64,000 nucleotides of DNA from Massilia oculi (GTDB lineage Bacteria; Pseudomonadota; Gammaproteobacteria; Burkholderiales; Burkholderiaceae_D): NCBI RefSeq assembly GCF_003143515.1, contig NZ_CP029343.1, positions 310,001 to 374,000 on the forward strand, read 5' to 3'. A program made the translations under genes and the position numbers. Below the pieces are notes generated by a model. The model was not told the DNA's origin, did no database searches, and worked only from the letters and a program-made list of their open reading frames with translations. Shown here piece by piece: positions 9,868 to 19,224 of the stretch (position 1 is its first letter; every line of letters starts with the position of its first letter).

Positions 9868-10773
9868 ATGGGCAAATTCACCCAGATGGCGACCTTCGTC
9901 GAGGTCGTCGCGCGCGGCAGCCTGTCCGCTGCGGCGCGCGCCGAGGGCATCGCGCCGGCCATGATCGGCCGCCGCCTCGACGCGCTCGAGGCTCGGCTCG
10001 GGGTCAAGCTGCTGCAGCGCACGACCCGGCGGCTGGTCCTGACCGACGAGGGCACGGCCTTTCTCGAGGATTGCCAGCGCATCCTGGCCGAGGTGGGCGA
10101 CGCCGAGTCGGCCATTTCCGAGCACAGCATGCGCGCCTCGGGCCACCTGACGGTGTCGGCGCCGGCCGGATTCGGGCGCCAGCACGTGGCGCCGCTGCTG
10201 CCCTCCTTCCTGGCCGAGCACCGCGACGTGACCATCAACCTGAACCTCTCCGACCGCATCATCGACCTGGTGGCCGAAGGCGTGGACGTGGCCATCCGCA
10301 TCGCCAGCCTCGACGACTCGAACCTGGTCGGCGTCAAGCTGGCCGACAACCGGCGCGTGGTGGTGGCTTCGCCCGCCTATCTCAAGCGCCATGGCCGGCC
10401 GCGCCAGCTGGCCGACCTGGCGCGCCACAACTGCCTGCCGATCAGCAGCGAAGGCAGCCAGCGCGGCTGGACCTTCATGGACGATGGCAAGCAGGTGACC
10501 CTGAAAGTGGGCGGCAATATGGTGTGCAACGACGGGGCCGTGCTGCATGCCTGGGCGCTGGCCGGCAAGGGCCTGGCCTGGCGCTCGATGTGGGAAGTGG
10601 GCGGCCAGATCGCGAGCGGCGAACTGGTGACCGTGCTGGACGACTTCGCGGCGCCCGGCAACGACGTCCACGCCGTGTTCGCCCAGCGCCGCCACCTGCC
10701 GCTGCGCATCCGCGCCTTCGTGGATTTCCTGCGCCGCAGCTACGCCGCGCCGGATTACTGGCGGCATTCCTGA
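9868..10773 (+). CDS. LysR-family transcriptional regulator
   Basis: Encodes 301 residues from ATG 9868. The N-terminal winged HTH (FTQMATFVEVVARGSLSAAARAEGIAPAMIGRRLDALEARLGVKLLQRTTR) is followed by the periplasmic-binding-protein-like effector domain (from about residue 90; CrgA/AaeR-like subgroup style). The upstream open frame is discarded because family sequence begins at MGKFTQMATF. It is divergent from aceB over 172 bp holding a near-perfect dyad, so control of aceB is likely but not shown. Confidence 0.92.
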   Translation: MGKFTQMATFVEVVARGSLSAAARAEGIAPAMIGRRLDALEARLGVKLLQRTTRRLVLTDEGTAFLEDCQRILAEVGDAESAISEHSMRASGHLTVSAPAGFGRQHVAPLLPSFLAEHRDVTINLNLSDRIIDLVAEGVDVAIRIASLDDSNLVGVKLADNRRVVVASPAYLKRHGRPRQLADLARHNCLPISSEGSQRGWTFMDDGKQVTLKVGGNMVCNDGAVLHAWALAGKGLAWRSMWEVGGQIASGELVTVLDDFAAPGNDVHAVFAQRRHLPLRIRAFVDFLRRSYAAPDYWRHS

Positions 10774-10822
10774 CGCCGCCGTGCGGTCCGCGCGGGGCGC
10801 ACGCCTGGGATGGACAGGCAAA

Positions 10823-10851
10823 AAAAATCCCCGGCGATTCCGGGGATTTTT
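10823..10851. terminator. Bidirectional rho-independent terminator
   Basis: A perfect 12-bp stem (10823-10834 with 10840-10851) has a 5-nt loop. The A run on one side and T run on the other serve both the LysR gene (plus) and the cold-shock gene (minus). Confidence 0.85.
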
Positions 10852-10873
10852 GTCTCGTAAAGCCCTTAGGCTA

Positions 10874-11077
10874 TTACAGAGGCTGGATGTTCGAGGCTTG
10901 CTTGCCCTTAGGGCCGGTGGTCACGTCGAACGAAACGCGCTGGTTTTCCTGCAGCGACTTGAAGCCGGTGCTCTGGATAGCCGAGAAGTGCGCGAACAGA
11001 TCTTCGCCGCCTTCATCAGGGGTGATGAAGCCGAAGCCCTTCGAGTCATTGAACCATTTAACGATGCCAGTTGCCAT
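10874..11077 (-). CDS. Cold-shock protein (CspA family)
   Basis: Encodes 67 residues, a single OB-fold cold-shock domain. RNP1 is KGFGFITP and RNP2 is DLFAHFSAI, both complete, and the length is standard. It binds single-stranded RNA/DNA and acts as an RNA chaperone. Several paralogues usually exist, so a precise symbol is not given. AGGAA lies just before the start. An AT-rich upstream stretch (11078-11300) could carry the long leader typical of cold-shock mRNAs. Confidence 0.95.
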   Translation of the reverse strand: MATGIVKWFNDSKGFGFITPDEGGEDLFAHFSAIQSTGFKSLQENQRVSFDVTTGPKGKQASNIQPL

Positions 11078-11419
11078 TACAATTTCCTATTTCGGTTAGT
11101 TGGGCTTGCGCCCGTTTCAGATCGTTTGAAGAAGCAAGAAAGAAATGACAGACAGACTGCACTACTACCTCGAACCCAACGATCCCGTATTATACCGAAT
11201 AAAACCGACGCGCACCCTCTTCGTTAAATAAAAAAACCGCCTGGCCACAACGATTCTAAAATTCAATAAACAGGACAGCGCGCGTTTTTATCCCGTACGA
11301 GGGAAAATATAGGCGCAAGACCAGACCGAATGTTTGCGATGAATCAAATTCCGCTCTGCCGCGAGTTTGTGCATGCGGCTTGCGTAGCGCCACGCGCGAG
11401 TGGGCGCCCTGCGGAGGGC
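11078..11419. other. Intergenic region upstream of the cold-shock gene
   Basis: 342 bp without a convincing gene. The part next to the cold-shock gene is AT-rich, notably 11180-11300, and probably holds its promoter and 5' leader. Open frames here have low-complexity Arg/Pro/Ser composition and look like shadows. Confidence 0.5.
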
Positions 11420-11791
11420 TCAAGCAAGAGACTTTGGATCGCGATGCGCGACGCGGATGTATTCGTCGAGTTCCGCGCGCCAGGCTTGCCACTCCGTGGC
11501 GGCGACCACGTCGAACGCGCGCAGCACCCGTAGCCGCTGCTCCAGCAGGCGCGCATGGTGGCCCAGGCCGCGAAAGCCGAAGGTGGCGGCCGAGCCGGCC
11601 AGCGTGTGCAGCATGGCCTGTACCTCGTTCACCGCCGGCGCGACGTCGAAGGCCGGCTCGCCGGCGCGCTCGAGTTGCTGCGACAGCGCCGCCAGGCGCT
11701 CCAGGGTCGCTGGCAGGCGCGCCGCGAACTTCTCGTTGAGTTCGGCCAGGCGCGCGAAGAACTGCTGGTCGGCCGGCTGCACGGGTGCCAT
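11420..11791 (-). CDS. Histidine phosphotransfer (Hpt) domain protein
   Basis: Encodes 123 residues, essentially one Hpt four-helix domain. The phosphoacceptor His is in AMLHTLAGSAATFGFRGLG at about residue 62. No kinase or receiver is attached, so it is an orphan relay protein that must pair with a hybrid kinase elsewhere. The gene starts 9 bp downstream of upp and is probably co-transcribed with it, an odd functional pairing. Confidence 0.85.
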   Translation of the reverse strand: MAPVQPADQQFFARLAELNEKFAARLPATLERLAALSQQLERAGEPAFDVAPAVNEVQAMLHTLAGSAATFGFRGLGHHARLLEQRLRVLRAFDVVAATEWQAWRAELDEYIRVAHRDPKSLA

Positions 11792-11800
11792 CGGCGCCCC

Positions 11801-12451
11801 TTACTTGGTGCCGAAGATGCGGTCGCCCGCATCGCCCAGGCCCGGGATGATGTAGGCGTGATCGTCCAGGTGCGAGTCGAGCGAGGCCACGTACAGCTTG
11901 ACGTTCGGATGCGCGTCCTGGAAAACCTGCACGCCTTCCGGCGCCGCTACCAGGGCCAGGAACAGGATCTGCTCGTCCTGCACGCCGCGCTTCTTGAGCA
12001 CGTCGATCGCATGCACCGCCGAGTTACCGGTGGCAACCATCGGGTCGCACAGGATGAAGGTACGGTCGGCGGTATCCGGCAGGCGCACCATGTACTCGAC
12101 CGGCTCATGGGTTTCCGGGTCGCGGAACACGCCGATGTGGCCGACGCGCGCCGACGGCACCAGTTCCAGCAGGCCGTCGCTCATCCCGATGCCGGCGCGC
12201 AGGATCGGCACCACGGCCAGCTTCTTGCCTGCGATTACCGGCGCATCGATGGTCACCAGCGGGGTCCTGATCGAGCGCGTCGTCAGCGGCAGGTCGCGCG
12301 TGATCTCGTATCCCATCAGCAGCGTGATCTCGCGCAGGAGTTCGCGGAAGGTGCGGGTCGACGTATCGTGCTCGCGCATATGCGACAGCTTGTGCTGGAT
12401 TAGCGGGTGGTTCAGGATGTAAAGGTTCGGGAAGCGCGGGTCTTGTTTCAT
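11801..12451 (-). CDS. upp: Uracil phosphoribosyltransferase
   Basis: Encodes 216 residues from the ATG at 12451. The PRPP-binding loop is [26 protein letters not shown] and the C-terminal [14 protein letters not shown], which contacts uracil, are conserved. It converts uracil plus PRPP to UMP (pyrimidine salvage). The Hpt gene follows at 9 bp. Confidence 0.96.
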   Translation of the reverse strand: MKQDPRFPNLYILNHPLIQHKLSHMREHDTSTRTFRELLREITLLMGYEITRDLPLTTRSIRTPLVTIDAPVIAGKKLAVVPILRAGIGMSDGLLELVPSARVGHIGVFRDPETHEPVEYMVRLPDTADRTFILCDPMVATGNSAVHAIDVLKKRGVQDEQILFLALVAAPEGVQVFQDAHPNVKLYVASLDSHLDDHAYIIPGLGDAGDRIFGTK

Positions 12452-12546
12452 GGCGGGACTCAAAAGATTCTGTATGAAGCATGCAAGCGCGCATTATCCC
12501 AGCCACGCGGCCGTTTGTCCCGGTCCGCACGTGAAAAAAATGTACT

Positions 12547-14268
12547 TCATGACACGAGCGCGCGCGCCAGGATCGCTTCCGGGTCGACAGCGGCGGGCAG
12601 CCGCCCGTAGGCCCCGCCCACCGGCTGCACTATGCGCGTGAGCAAGAACGCCTCGCCAACATAAGGCGGCGCGTGGCGCAGCAGGAGCGCGGCCTGCACC
12701 GCCACCACGACCTGCTCGGCCAGCACCCGCGCGCCGGCTTCGTCGCGCAGGCGCGCCGCCAGCCCGTCCAGCAGCGCCGCCACGTAGTCCGCGAAGCGCG
12801 CGTCCAGCTCTGCCGCGGGCGCCAGCTCGGCCGCCAGCGCCGCGCGCGCGTCTTCCGGCGATTTGCCGAGCGCACGCAGCAGGTCCAGGCACATCACATT
12901 GCCCGATCCTTCCCAGATCGAATTGACCGGCAGCTCGCGGTACAGGCGCGCCAAGGGGCCGTCCTCGACATAGCCGTTGCCGCCCATGACTTCCATCGCC
13001 TCGGCCCCGAAGCCGGGGCCGCGCTTGCAGATCCAGTACTTGCCGGCCGCCGTCAGGATACGCCCCAGCAGCGCCTGGGCCGGGTCCTGCGCCTCGTCGA
13101 AGCAGCGCGCCAGGCGCAGGGCGAAGGCGGTGGCCGCCTCGGATTCCAGCGCCAGGTCGGCCAGCACGTTCCGCATCAGGGGCTGCTCCACCAGCGGGCG
13201 GCCGAAGGCCAGGCGTCCGCGCGCGTGGTGCAGTGCATGGCACAGCGCGGCGCGCATGATGCCGGCGCTGCCCAGCACGCAATCGAGACGGGTATGGCTG
13301 CCCATCTCGAGAATGGTCGGGATCCCGCGCCCCGGGGCGCCGATCAGCCAGCCGAGCGCGCCGCAGAATTCGACCTCGGACGAGGCGTTCGAGCGGTTGC
13401 CCAGCTTGTCCTTCAGGCGCTGGACCCGCACCGCGTTGCGCCGGCCGTCGGCCAGGAAACGCGGCACCAGGAAGCAGCCGAGGCCGCCCGCGCCTTCATC
13501 CGCGCCTTCATCCGCGCCTTCACCCGCTCCTTCACCCGCCCCATCGCAGCGTGCCAGGACCAGGTGGGCATCGGCCTGCGGCACCGAATAAAACCATTTG
13601 TGGCCGACGACGCGCCAGGCGCCCTCGCCCGCCTCACCCTCTTGCTGCAGTTCGTCCGGGCCCAGCGGCGTGGCGCGCGTGGTGTTGGCGCGCACGTCGG
13701 AACCGCCCTGCTTCTCGGTCATGCCCATGCCGACCAGGGCGCCGCGCTTGTGCGCCACCGGCAAGGGCCGGGGATCGTAGTCGCGCGACAGGATCCTGGG
13801 CAGCCACACCTGCGCCAGTCCAGGCGCGCGACGCAGCGCCGGAACCGCGGCATAGGTCATCGTCACCGGGCACTGGGCGCCGTTCTCGGCCTGGCCGAAC
13901 AGCAGGTATTGCGCCGCCCGCGCCACCTGGGCGCCGGGGCGCGGATCGCTCCAGGGCGCGCTATGGGCGCCGGCGCCGATCATGATAGTCATCAGGGCAT
14001 GCCAGGCGGGATGGAATTCGGGCTCGTCGATGCGGCGGCCGGCGCGGTCGAAGCTCGCCAGCAGCGGGCCATGGACATTGGCCAGGCGCGCCAGCTCCTG
14101 CACCTCGGCGCTGCCGAGCCGCGCACCCAGCGTCTCGAGCTGCGCCGCCGCCCAGCCGCCGCCCTCGCGCGCCAACGCTTCCTGCAGCGCCGGATCGCAG
14201 GCGTACAGGTTGATGCCGGTGAAAGCCGGCGCCTGGTTCTCGACCTGGTGGGTGGCGAATCTGTCCAT
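12547..14268 (-). CDS. Acyl-CoA dehydrogenase family protein (AidB-like)
   Basis: Encodes 573 residues. Two ATGs (14271 and 14268) follow AGGAGG; the second has the better spacing. Domains run N-terminal helical, middle beta (GMGMTEKQGGSDVRAN, the family substrate/FAD loop), then C-terminal helical with FGRPLVEQPLMRNVLADLALE and MGGNGYVEDGPLARLYRE. The length and the GSGNVMCLDLLRAL block fit the AidB/isovaleryl-CoA dehydrogenase-like subgroup, tied in E. coli to the alkylation response. The real substrate is unknown. An insert of repeated EGA(D) units (encoded at 13489-13536) is unusual for the family. Confidence 0.88.
   Translation of the reverse strand: MDRFATHQVENQAPAFTGINLYACDPALQEALAREGGGWAAAQLETLGARLGSAEVQELARLANVHGPLLASFDRAGRRIDEPEFHPAWHALMTIMIGAGAHSAPWSDPRPGAQVARAAQYLLFGQAENGAQCPVTMTYAAVPALRRAPGLAQVWLPRILSRDYDPRPLPVAHKRGALVGMGMTEKQGGSDVRANTTRATPLGPDELQQEGEAGEGAWRVVGHKWFYSVPQADAHLVLARCDGAGEGAGEGADEGADEGAGGLGCFLVPRFLADGRRNAVRVQRLKDKLGNRSNASSEVEFCGALGWLIGAPGRGIPTILEMGSHTRLDCVLGSAGIMRAALCHALHHARGRLAFGRPLVEQPLMRNVLADLALESEAATAFALRLARCFDEAQDPAQALLGRILTAAGKYWICKRGPGFGAEAMEVMGGNGYVEDGPLARLYRELPVNSIWEGSGNVMCLDLLRALGKSPEDARAALAAELAPAAELDARFADYVAALLDGLAARLRDEAGARVLAEQVVVAVQAALLLRHAPPYVGEAFLLTRIVQPVGGAYGRLPAAVDPEAILARALVS
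13489..13536 (-). repeat. Four-copy 12-bp tandem repeat inside the acyl-CoA dehydrogenase gene
   Basis: Units CGCGCCTTCATC, the same again, CGCGCCTTCACC and CGCTCCTTCACC run head to tail and encode Asp/Gly-Glu-Gly-Ala repeats. Such arrays can vary in copy number without breaking the frame. Confidence 0.8.
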
Positions 14269-14604
14269 CATGCCTCCTCGAATGCCCCTCCGCCATGATA
14301 GAATGTTGCATTGCGGCATCATAATTGCAGTTAATTATGTCGTTACAATCAAGAATAAGCGACAATATAGCGTGACAATCTTGACCGTCCGACAAGAAGG
14401 GTAGCGCCAACATGCTTGCCGGGCAAGCAGGCTCCTCAGCTTCAACAAAGGATGAAATCACGGATGGCTTGTGCTTTCTAATGCTTTGCGGAATTTTTCA
14501 GTGCTAGAGTCATCCCTGGTTTGGTAGACTTGCACGGATTCACACGTGACATTGGCATGACGTGGCCGTGCCGCAACAATAAAGCAAGAAAGCTCCTGGA
14601 CAAC
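14269..14604. other. Divergent intergenic region, dehydrogenase / GGDEF-EAL gene
   Basis: 336 bp, AT-rich at 14300-14400 compared with its neighbours. It presumably carries promoters for both divergent genes. In-frame TTG 14521 and ATG 14557 upstream of the chosen start lack ribosome-binding sites. No repeat or RNA structure was recognised. Confidence 0.45.
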
Positions 14605-16359
14605 ATGCTCACCAGTTCCTCCGCCGTGCCCCCGCCCCAGCCGGCCGCCGCTCCCGTGCAGGCGGCGGTGCTGCCCGCGGCGCTGCTCGACGGCTTGCTG
14701 GAGACGGCCGGCGACGCCGTGTTCCGCGTCGCGCCGGATGGCGCGATCCATGCGGCCGGCACGCGTGCAGGACGTCTGTCGGGCTTCGAGGCCGGCTGCT
14801 CGCTGGTGTCGCTGGTGCACGAGATCGACCAGCCGGCGCTGCGCAACGCGCTGGCCGGCGCCGCCGCCGGCAACGAGGCGGTGCTGGTGGAGACCCGGTT
14901 CCGCTCCGGCGAGCGCGACATCTGGTTCGAGTTACGCATTGCGCGCCTGGCCACCGGCGACGAGGCGCCGCTGCTGGTGATCGGCCGCGACATGTCGGTC
15001 CAGCATGCAACCGAAGAACGCCTGCGCCACATGGCGACCCACGACGCCCTGACCGAACTGCCCAACCGGGTGCTTCTGTCGGACCGGATCCGGGTGGTGA
15101 TCGCCAACGCACGCCGCTCGGGCCACGGCTTCTCGGTCGCCGCCATCGGCCTGGACGGCTTTAAAAAGGTCAACGACGGCCTGGGCCACCCGCTGGGCGA
15201 CACCGTGCTGCAGATGGCCGCCGTGCGCCTGCGCCGCACCCTGCGCGACAGCGACACCCTGGCCCGGGTCGGCGGCGACGAATTCGTCGCGGTGCTGCCG
15301 GGGACCTTCACCGAGCCGCAGATCAAGCTCGTCACGGGCCGCCTGATGGCCACCCTGCAGTCGCCATTCGAGGCCGGCGGCCACACGATCTACCTGGGCG
15401 CCTCGATCGGCGTGGCGGTCTATCCGGACCATGCCGAAGACGAGGTGCGCCTGGTGACGCTGGCCGACGCCGCCCTGTCGCGCGCCAAGGAAACCGGCAA
15501 GGGCCGCGCCGTGGTCTACAGCCCCGGCGACCAGGGCCCGCCGCAACACGACATCTCGCTCGAGGCGGCCATGTTCAATGCGGTGCGCGAGGGCGAATTC
15601 CTGCTCTACTACCAGCCGATCATGAACGCCCGCAGCCGCGTCATCGAGGGCTTCGAGACGCTGATGCGCTGGAAGCATCCGACCCTGGGCATGGTGCCGC
15701 CGGCGCGCTTCATCCCGATCGCCGAGAACAACGGCCTGATCAACCTGCTCGGGGCCTGGGCCCTGAAGGCGGCCTGCATGCAGGTCCGCCAGTTCCAGGA
15801 AGTGGCAGGGCGCGAGCTCTACATCTCGGTGAACATCAGCCCGCGCCAGTTCCGCAGCGACCGTTTCCTGACCGTGCTGGACGACGCGCTGGCGCTGTCG
15901 GGCCTCGACGGCCGCCAGCTGGTGCTCGAGATCACCGAGGGCACCCTGATGATCGATCCGGCGCATGCCGAAGACATCCTGGCGCGCATGGTGGAGCGCC
16001 ATGCGCGCATCGCGATCGACGATTTCGGCACCGGCTACTCGTCGCTGGCCTACCTCAAGCGCTTCCCGATCTCGGTGCTCAAGATCGACCGCGCCTTCGT
16101 GAAGGACTTGCCGGCGTCGACCAAGGACGCGGCCATCTGCAACGCGATACTCGACCTGGCCGGCCACCTCTCCCTGTCGGTAGTGGCCGAAGGCGTCGAG
16201 ACCGAGGAGCAGCTGGCCTGGCTGGACGACCAGGGCTGCCATTACGTCCAGGGCTACCTGACGGGCAAACCGATGCCGGCCAACGTGGCCGTCACGGCGC
16301 TCAAGGAAAATCTCTATACCGCGCTTCTGCCGGTCGACCACCGGACAGGAAAATCATGA
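14605..16359 (+). CDS. PAS-GGDEF-EAL cyclic-di-GMP enzyme
   Basis: About 584 residues from ATG 14605; earlier in-frame starts at 14557 and 14521 are possible. A PAS-like N-terminal part (FRVAPDGAIHAAGTRAGRLSGFE to VIGRDMSVQHATEE) is followed by GGDEF with an intact motif (RVGGDEF, 15271-15285). The EAL domain has ETL in place of EAL, but the catalytic set is otherwise visible (NISPRQF, EITEG, IDDFGTGYSS, LKIDRAFV, EGVET). Both cyclase and phosphodiesterase activity are therefore possible. Its stop overlaps the start of the HDOD gene (ATGA), so the two are coupled. Confidence 0.9.
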   Translation: MLTSSSAVPPPQPAAAPVQAAVLPAALLDGLLETAGDAVFRVAPDGAIHAAGTRAGRLSGFEAGCSLVSLVHEIDQPALRNALAGAAAGNEAVLVETRFRSGERDIWFELRIARLATGDEAPLLVIGRDMSVQHATEERLRHMATHDALTELPNRVLLSDRIRVVIANARRSGHGFSVAAIGLDGFKKVNDGLGHPLGDTVLQMAAVRLRRTLRDSDTLARVGGDEFVAVLPGTFTEPQIKLVTGRLMATLQSPFEAGGHTIYLGASIGVAVYPDHAEDEVRLVTLADAALSRAKETGKGRAVVYSPGDQGPPQHDISLEAAMFNAVREGEFLLYYQPIMNARSRVIEGFETLMRWKHPTLGMVPPARFIPIAENNGLINLLGAWALKAACMQVRQFQEVAGRELYISVNISPRQFRSDRFLTVLDDALALSGLDGRQLVLEITEGTLMIDPAHAEDILARMVERHARIAIDDFGTGYSSLAYLKRFPISVLKIDRAFVKDLPASTKDAAICNAILDLAGHLSLSVVAEGVETEEQLAWLDDQGCHYVQGYLTGKPMPANVAVTALKENLYTALLPVDHRTGKS

Positions 16360-17873
16360 TCACACAAGCCAGCACCACAGCCACTGCGCCGGCCGCCAGC
16401 CCGCACTCGGCGAAGTCGCAAGCCACCCTCGCCCTGCTGTGGGAGCGCATCCGGCGCCAGGGCGACATGCCGGGCTTCACCAAGGCCATCAGCGCCATCC
16501 TGGCGTCGATGCGGGGCGAGGACGAGCGCGACTTCTCGATGACGCAGACGGTGCTGTCCGATCCGGTGCTGACCCAGAAGGTGCTGCGCCTGGCCAACAG
16601 CAGCATGTATGCGGCCTTCGGCCAGCACGTCAACACCATCTCCAAGGCCGTCCTCGTGCTGGGCACCGAGTCGATCGGCCACCTGGCGCTGGGCCTCAAG
16701 CTGATCGAGGAACTGAGCCGCAGCAGCCCGGACACCGAGGCCGCCCACGTCGAGATGGAAAAGGCGGTACTGGCCGGGATGGTGGCGCAGCAGCTGGCGG
16801 CCGACGCCCGCTCGCGCGACCCGGAAGAAGCCGTGGTGTGCTCGATCCTGCACTCGCTGGGCCGCATGATGCTGACCTTCTACATGCCGGAGCGCTGGGC
16901 CAGGATGCGCGAGGCCGCCGGCGAAGGCCGCGAAGAGAGCGCGGCCCACGAGGTGCTCGGCCTGTCGCTGGAAGAAGTCGGCCGCGCCACCGCCTCCCAC
17001 TGGGGCCTGCCGCGCAACCTGGTGGCCGGCATGCGCCGGGTCGAGCCGGGCGAGCGCTTCGAGGGCTTCGCCCACGAGGACTGGCTGGCGGCGCTCGGCA
17101 GCATGTCGACCCAGGCCGCCGCCGCCCTGTGGGCCGACGACGCGGCAAGCGCCGGGAAGGTCGCGCAACTGGCCGAAAGCTTCGCGCCGATGCTGGGCCT
17201 GCCGGCGAGCGGCATCCTGGCCTCGATCGACAAGGCCAAGGTGGAAGCGGCGTCCGACCTGTCGATCGCGCCGCTGGCCAAGCCGGCCGAAAAACGCGCG
17301 CAACAGGCCGCCGCCACCACGAAGCGCATTGCGGGCAACAAGATCCTGATGAGCGGCGTGGCCGACATGCGCGACGCCGGCGCCAACGCCACCGCCGGCC
17401 AGATGATCTCGATGGCCCTCGAGACGATGCACAAGGGCCTGTCGTTCACCCGCTCGTTCGCTTTTCTCCGGAATCGGCGCGAAGGCCGCTATGCGGCGCG
17501 CCTGGGACTGGGCGAGGACGTCAAGGCGATGCTGCCGAACCTGGCGTTCGACGACGCCTACGAGCCGGACGTGTTCCATGCGGCGCTGGGCAGCGACCGC
17601 GTGATCTTCATCGAGAACGCGCACGACGCCAAGTTCGCGACCAAGCTGCCTGGCTGGTGGAAAGGCACGCTGGCCGAGGCGCACTGCTTCGTGATCATCC
17701 CCTTGACCGCCCACGGCCAGCCGGCGGGCTTCATCTATGGCGACTGGGACGGCACCTTCCCGCAGGTGGTCCTGAGCCAGACCGAGTTCTCGCTGCTGAA
17801 CGACCTGCGCGCGCTGGTGGTGCGCACGGTGGAGCGGCGGCATCAGACGGAAGCGATCGCTACCCGCGTTTGA
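16356..17873 (+). CDS. HDOD-domain signalling protein
   Basis: Encodes 505 residues. The N-terminal HDOD domain spans about residues 30-230 (AISAILASMRGED, LSDPVLTQKVLRLANSSMY, ISKAVLVLGTESIGHLALG). This is an HD-related fold without the catalytic HD pair, used as a regulatory or scaffold module. The C-terminal 200 residues look like a GAF-type ligand domain (VFHAALGSDRVIFIENAHD, FVIIPLTAHGQPAGFIYGDW). Tight 4-bp overlap with the GGDEF-EAL gene suggests joint function in c-di-GMP-linked behaviour. Confidence 0.85.
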   Translation: MITQASTTATAPAASPHSAKSQATLALLWERIRRQGDMPGFTKAISAILASMRGEDERDFSMTQTVLSDPVLTQKVLRLANSSMYAAFGQHVNTISKAVLVLGTESIGHLALGLKLIEELSRSSPDTEAAHVEMEKAVLAGMVAQQLAADARSRDPEEAVVCSILHSLGRMMLTFYMPERWARMREAAGEGREESAAHEVLGLSLEEVGRATASHWGLPRNLVAGMRRVEPGERFEGFAHEDWLAALGSMSTQAAAALWADDAASAGKVAQLAESFAPMLGLPASGILASIDKAKVEAASDLSIAPLAKPAEKRAQQAAATTKRIAGNKILMSGVADMRDAGANATAGQMISMALETMHKGLSFTRSFAFLRNRREGRYAARLGLGEDVKAMLPNLAFDDAYEPDVFHAALGSDRVIFIENAHDAKFATKLPGWWKGTLAEAHCFVIIPLTAHGQPAGFIYGDWDGTFPQVVLSQTEFSLLNDLRALVVRTVERRHQTEAIATRV

Positions 17874-17889
17874 GCACAGTCGGGCCACG

Positions 17890-17915
17890 GTGGGGTGGAC
17901 GGCCGTCCACCCCAC
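17890..17915. terminator. Perfect 26-bp palindrome between convergent genes
   Basis: Thirteen bases on each side of the centre (17902/17903) are perfectly complementary and GC-rich. The palindrome lies between the ends of the HDOD gene and aroC. There is no T tract on either side, so it may be a weak terminator, an RNA-stabilising hairpin or a protein site. Confidence 0.5.
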
Positions 17916-17927
17916 GTCCATCCCGCC

Positions 17928-19022
17928 TTATTTCAACTTTGGCGTCGCAACCTGCACGTCACCGCACTGCGCCCGGTTCATCAGCGCGTGATCGATCAGC
18001 ACCAGCGCCAGCATCGCTTCCGCGATCGGCGTCGCCCGGATGCCCACGCAGGGGTCGTGGCGGCCGAAGGTCTCGACCGTCGCCGGATTGCCGGCCTTGT
18101 CGATCGAGCGGCGCGGCACGCGGATCGAGGAGGTCGGCTTGATCGCCAGCGACACCGTGATGTCCTGGCCGGTCGAGATCCCGCCCAGCACACCGCCCGC
18201 ATGGTTGCCGACGAAGCCCTCGAGGGTCAGCTCGTCGCCATGCTCCGAGCCGCGCTGCGCCACCGAGGCGAAGCCGGCGCCGATTTCCACGCCCTTGACC
18301 GCGTTAATCCCCATCATCGCGTAGGCGATGTCGGCGTCGAGCTTGTCGTAGATCGGCTGGCCCAGGCCGACCGGCACGCCGCGCGCCACCACGTCGATGC
18401 GCGCGCCGATCGAATCGCCGTCGCGGCGCAGCTGGTCCATCGTCTCCTCCATGCGCTGCAGCAGGGCCGCGTCGCCGGTGGCGGCGAAGAAGGGATTGGC
18501 GTGCACGTGTTCCCAGCCCTCGAAGGGCACGGCGATATCGCCCAGCGCGCTCATATAACCCATGAGCTCGGTGCCGTACTTCTCGCGCAGCCACTTCCTG
18601 GCGACGGCGCCGGCGCCGACCACCGGCGCGGTCAGGCGCGCCGACGAACGGCCGCCGCCGCGCGGGTCGCGTACGCCGTATTTATGCCAATAGGTATAGT
18701 CCGCATGGCCGGGGCGGAAGCTGTCGGCGATATTGCCGTAGTCCTTGCTGCGCTGGTCTTCGTTGCGGATCAGCAGCGCGATCGGGGAGCCGGTAGTGAC
18801 GCCCTGGTAGACCCCGGACAGGATCTCGACCCGGTCCGCCTCCTGGCGCTGGGTGACGTGGCGCGAGGTGCCGGGCTTGCGGCGATCCAGCTCGGGCTGG
18901 ATGTCGGCCTCGGAGAGGGTCATGCCGGGCGGGCAGCCGTCGATGACGCAGCCGATCGCGGGACCATGCGATTCGCCGAAGGTGGTGACGGAAAACAGCT
19001 TGCCAAATGTATTGCCGGACAT
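17928..19022 (-). CDS. aroC: Chorismate synthase
   Basis: Encodes 364 residues, the usual length. Family signatures are [18 protein letters not shown] at the N-terminus, [14 protein letters not shown] (FMN/EPSP-binding region) and the C-terminal [19 protein letters not shown]. It converts EPSP to chorismate using reduced FMN, the last common step to aromatic amino acids and folate. The gene stands alone and converges with the HDOD gene. Confidence 0.97.
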   Translation of the reverse strand: MSGNTFGKLFSVTTFGESHGPAIGCVIDGCPPGMTLSEADIQPELDRRKPGTSRHVTQRQEADRVEILSGVYQGVTTGSPIALLIRNEDQRSKDYGNIADSFRPGHADYTYWHKYGVRDPRGGGRSSARLTAPVVGAGAVARKWLREKYGTELMGYMSALGDIAVPFEGWEHVHANPFFAATGDAALLQRMEETMDQLRRDGDSIGARIDVVARGVPVGLGQPIYDKLDADIAYAMMGINAVKGVEIGAGFASVAQRGSEHGDELTLEGFVGNHAGGVLGGISTGQDITVSLAIKPTSSIRVPRRSIDKAGNPATVETFGRHDPCVGIRATPIAEAMLALVLIDHALMNRAQCGDVQVATPKLK

Positions 19023-19159
19023 GGGAGTGATGAGTTCGGATTGATCGAATTACCATTTTAACAGGCCGTCTGGCAAGCAGAAACGAACATCGCACGAGCG
19101 ACTGTCGCAAATATGTTTCCATAAGGATATATTTTTCATTGACCAGCCAGTTCGTACCC

Positions 19160-19186
19160 TTGCCTTTTTACAATTGCATATATACT
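19160..19186 (+). promoter_or_regulatory. Candidate promoter for the REC-GGDEF-EAL gene
   Basis: TTGCCT (19160-19165) and TATACT (19181-19186), spacing 15, lie in an AT-rich stretch 38 nt upstream of the start at 19225. Confidence 0.35.
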
Positions 19187-19224
19187 GAAGTTATCCATGC
19201 CGAGCCAACCTGGAGACGTAGCAC

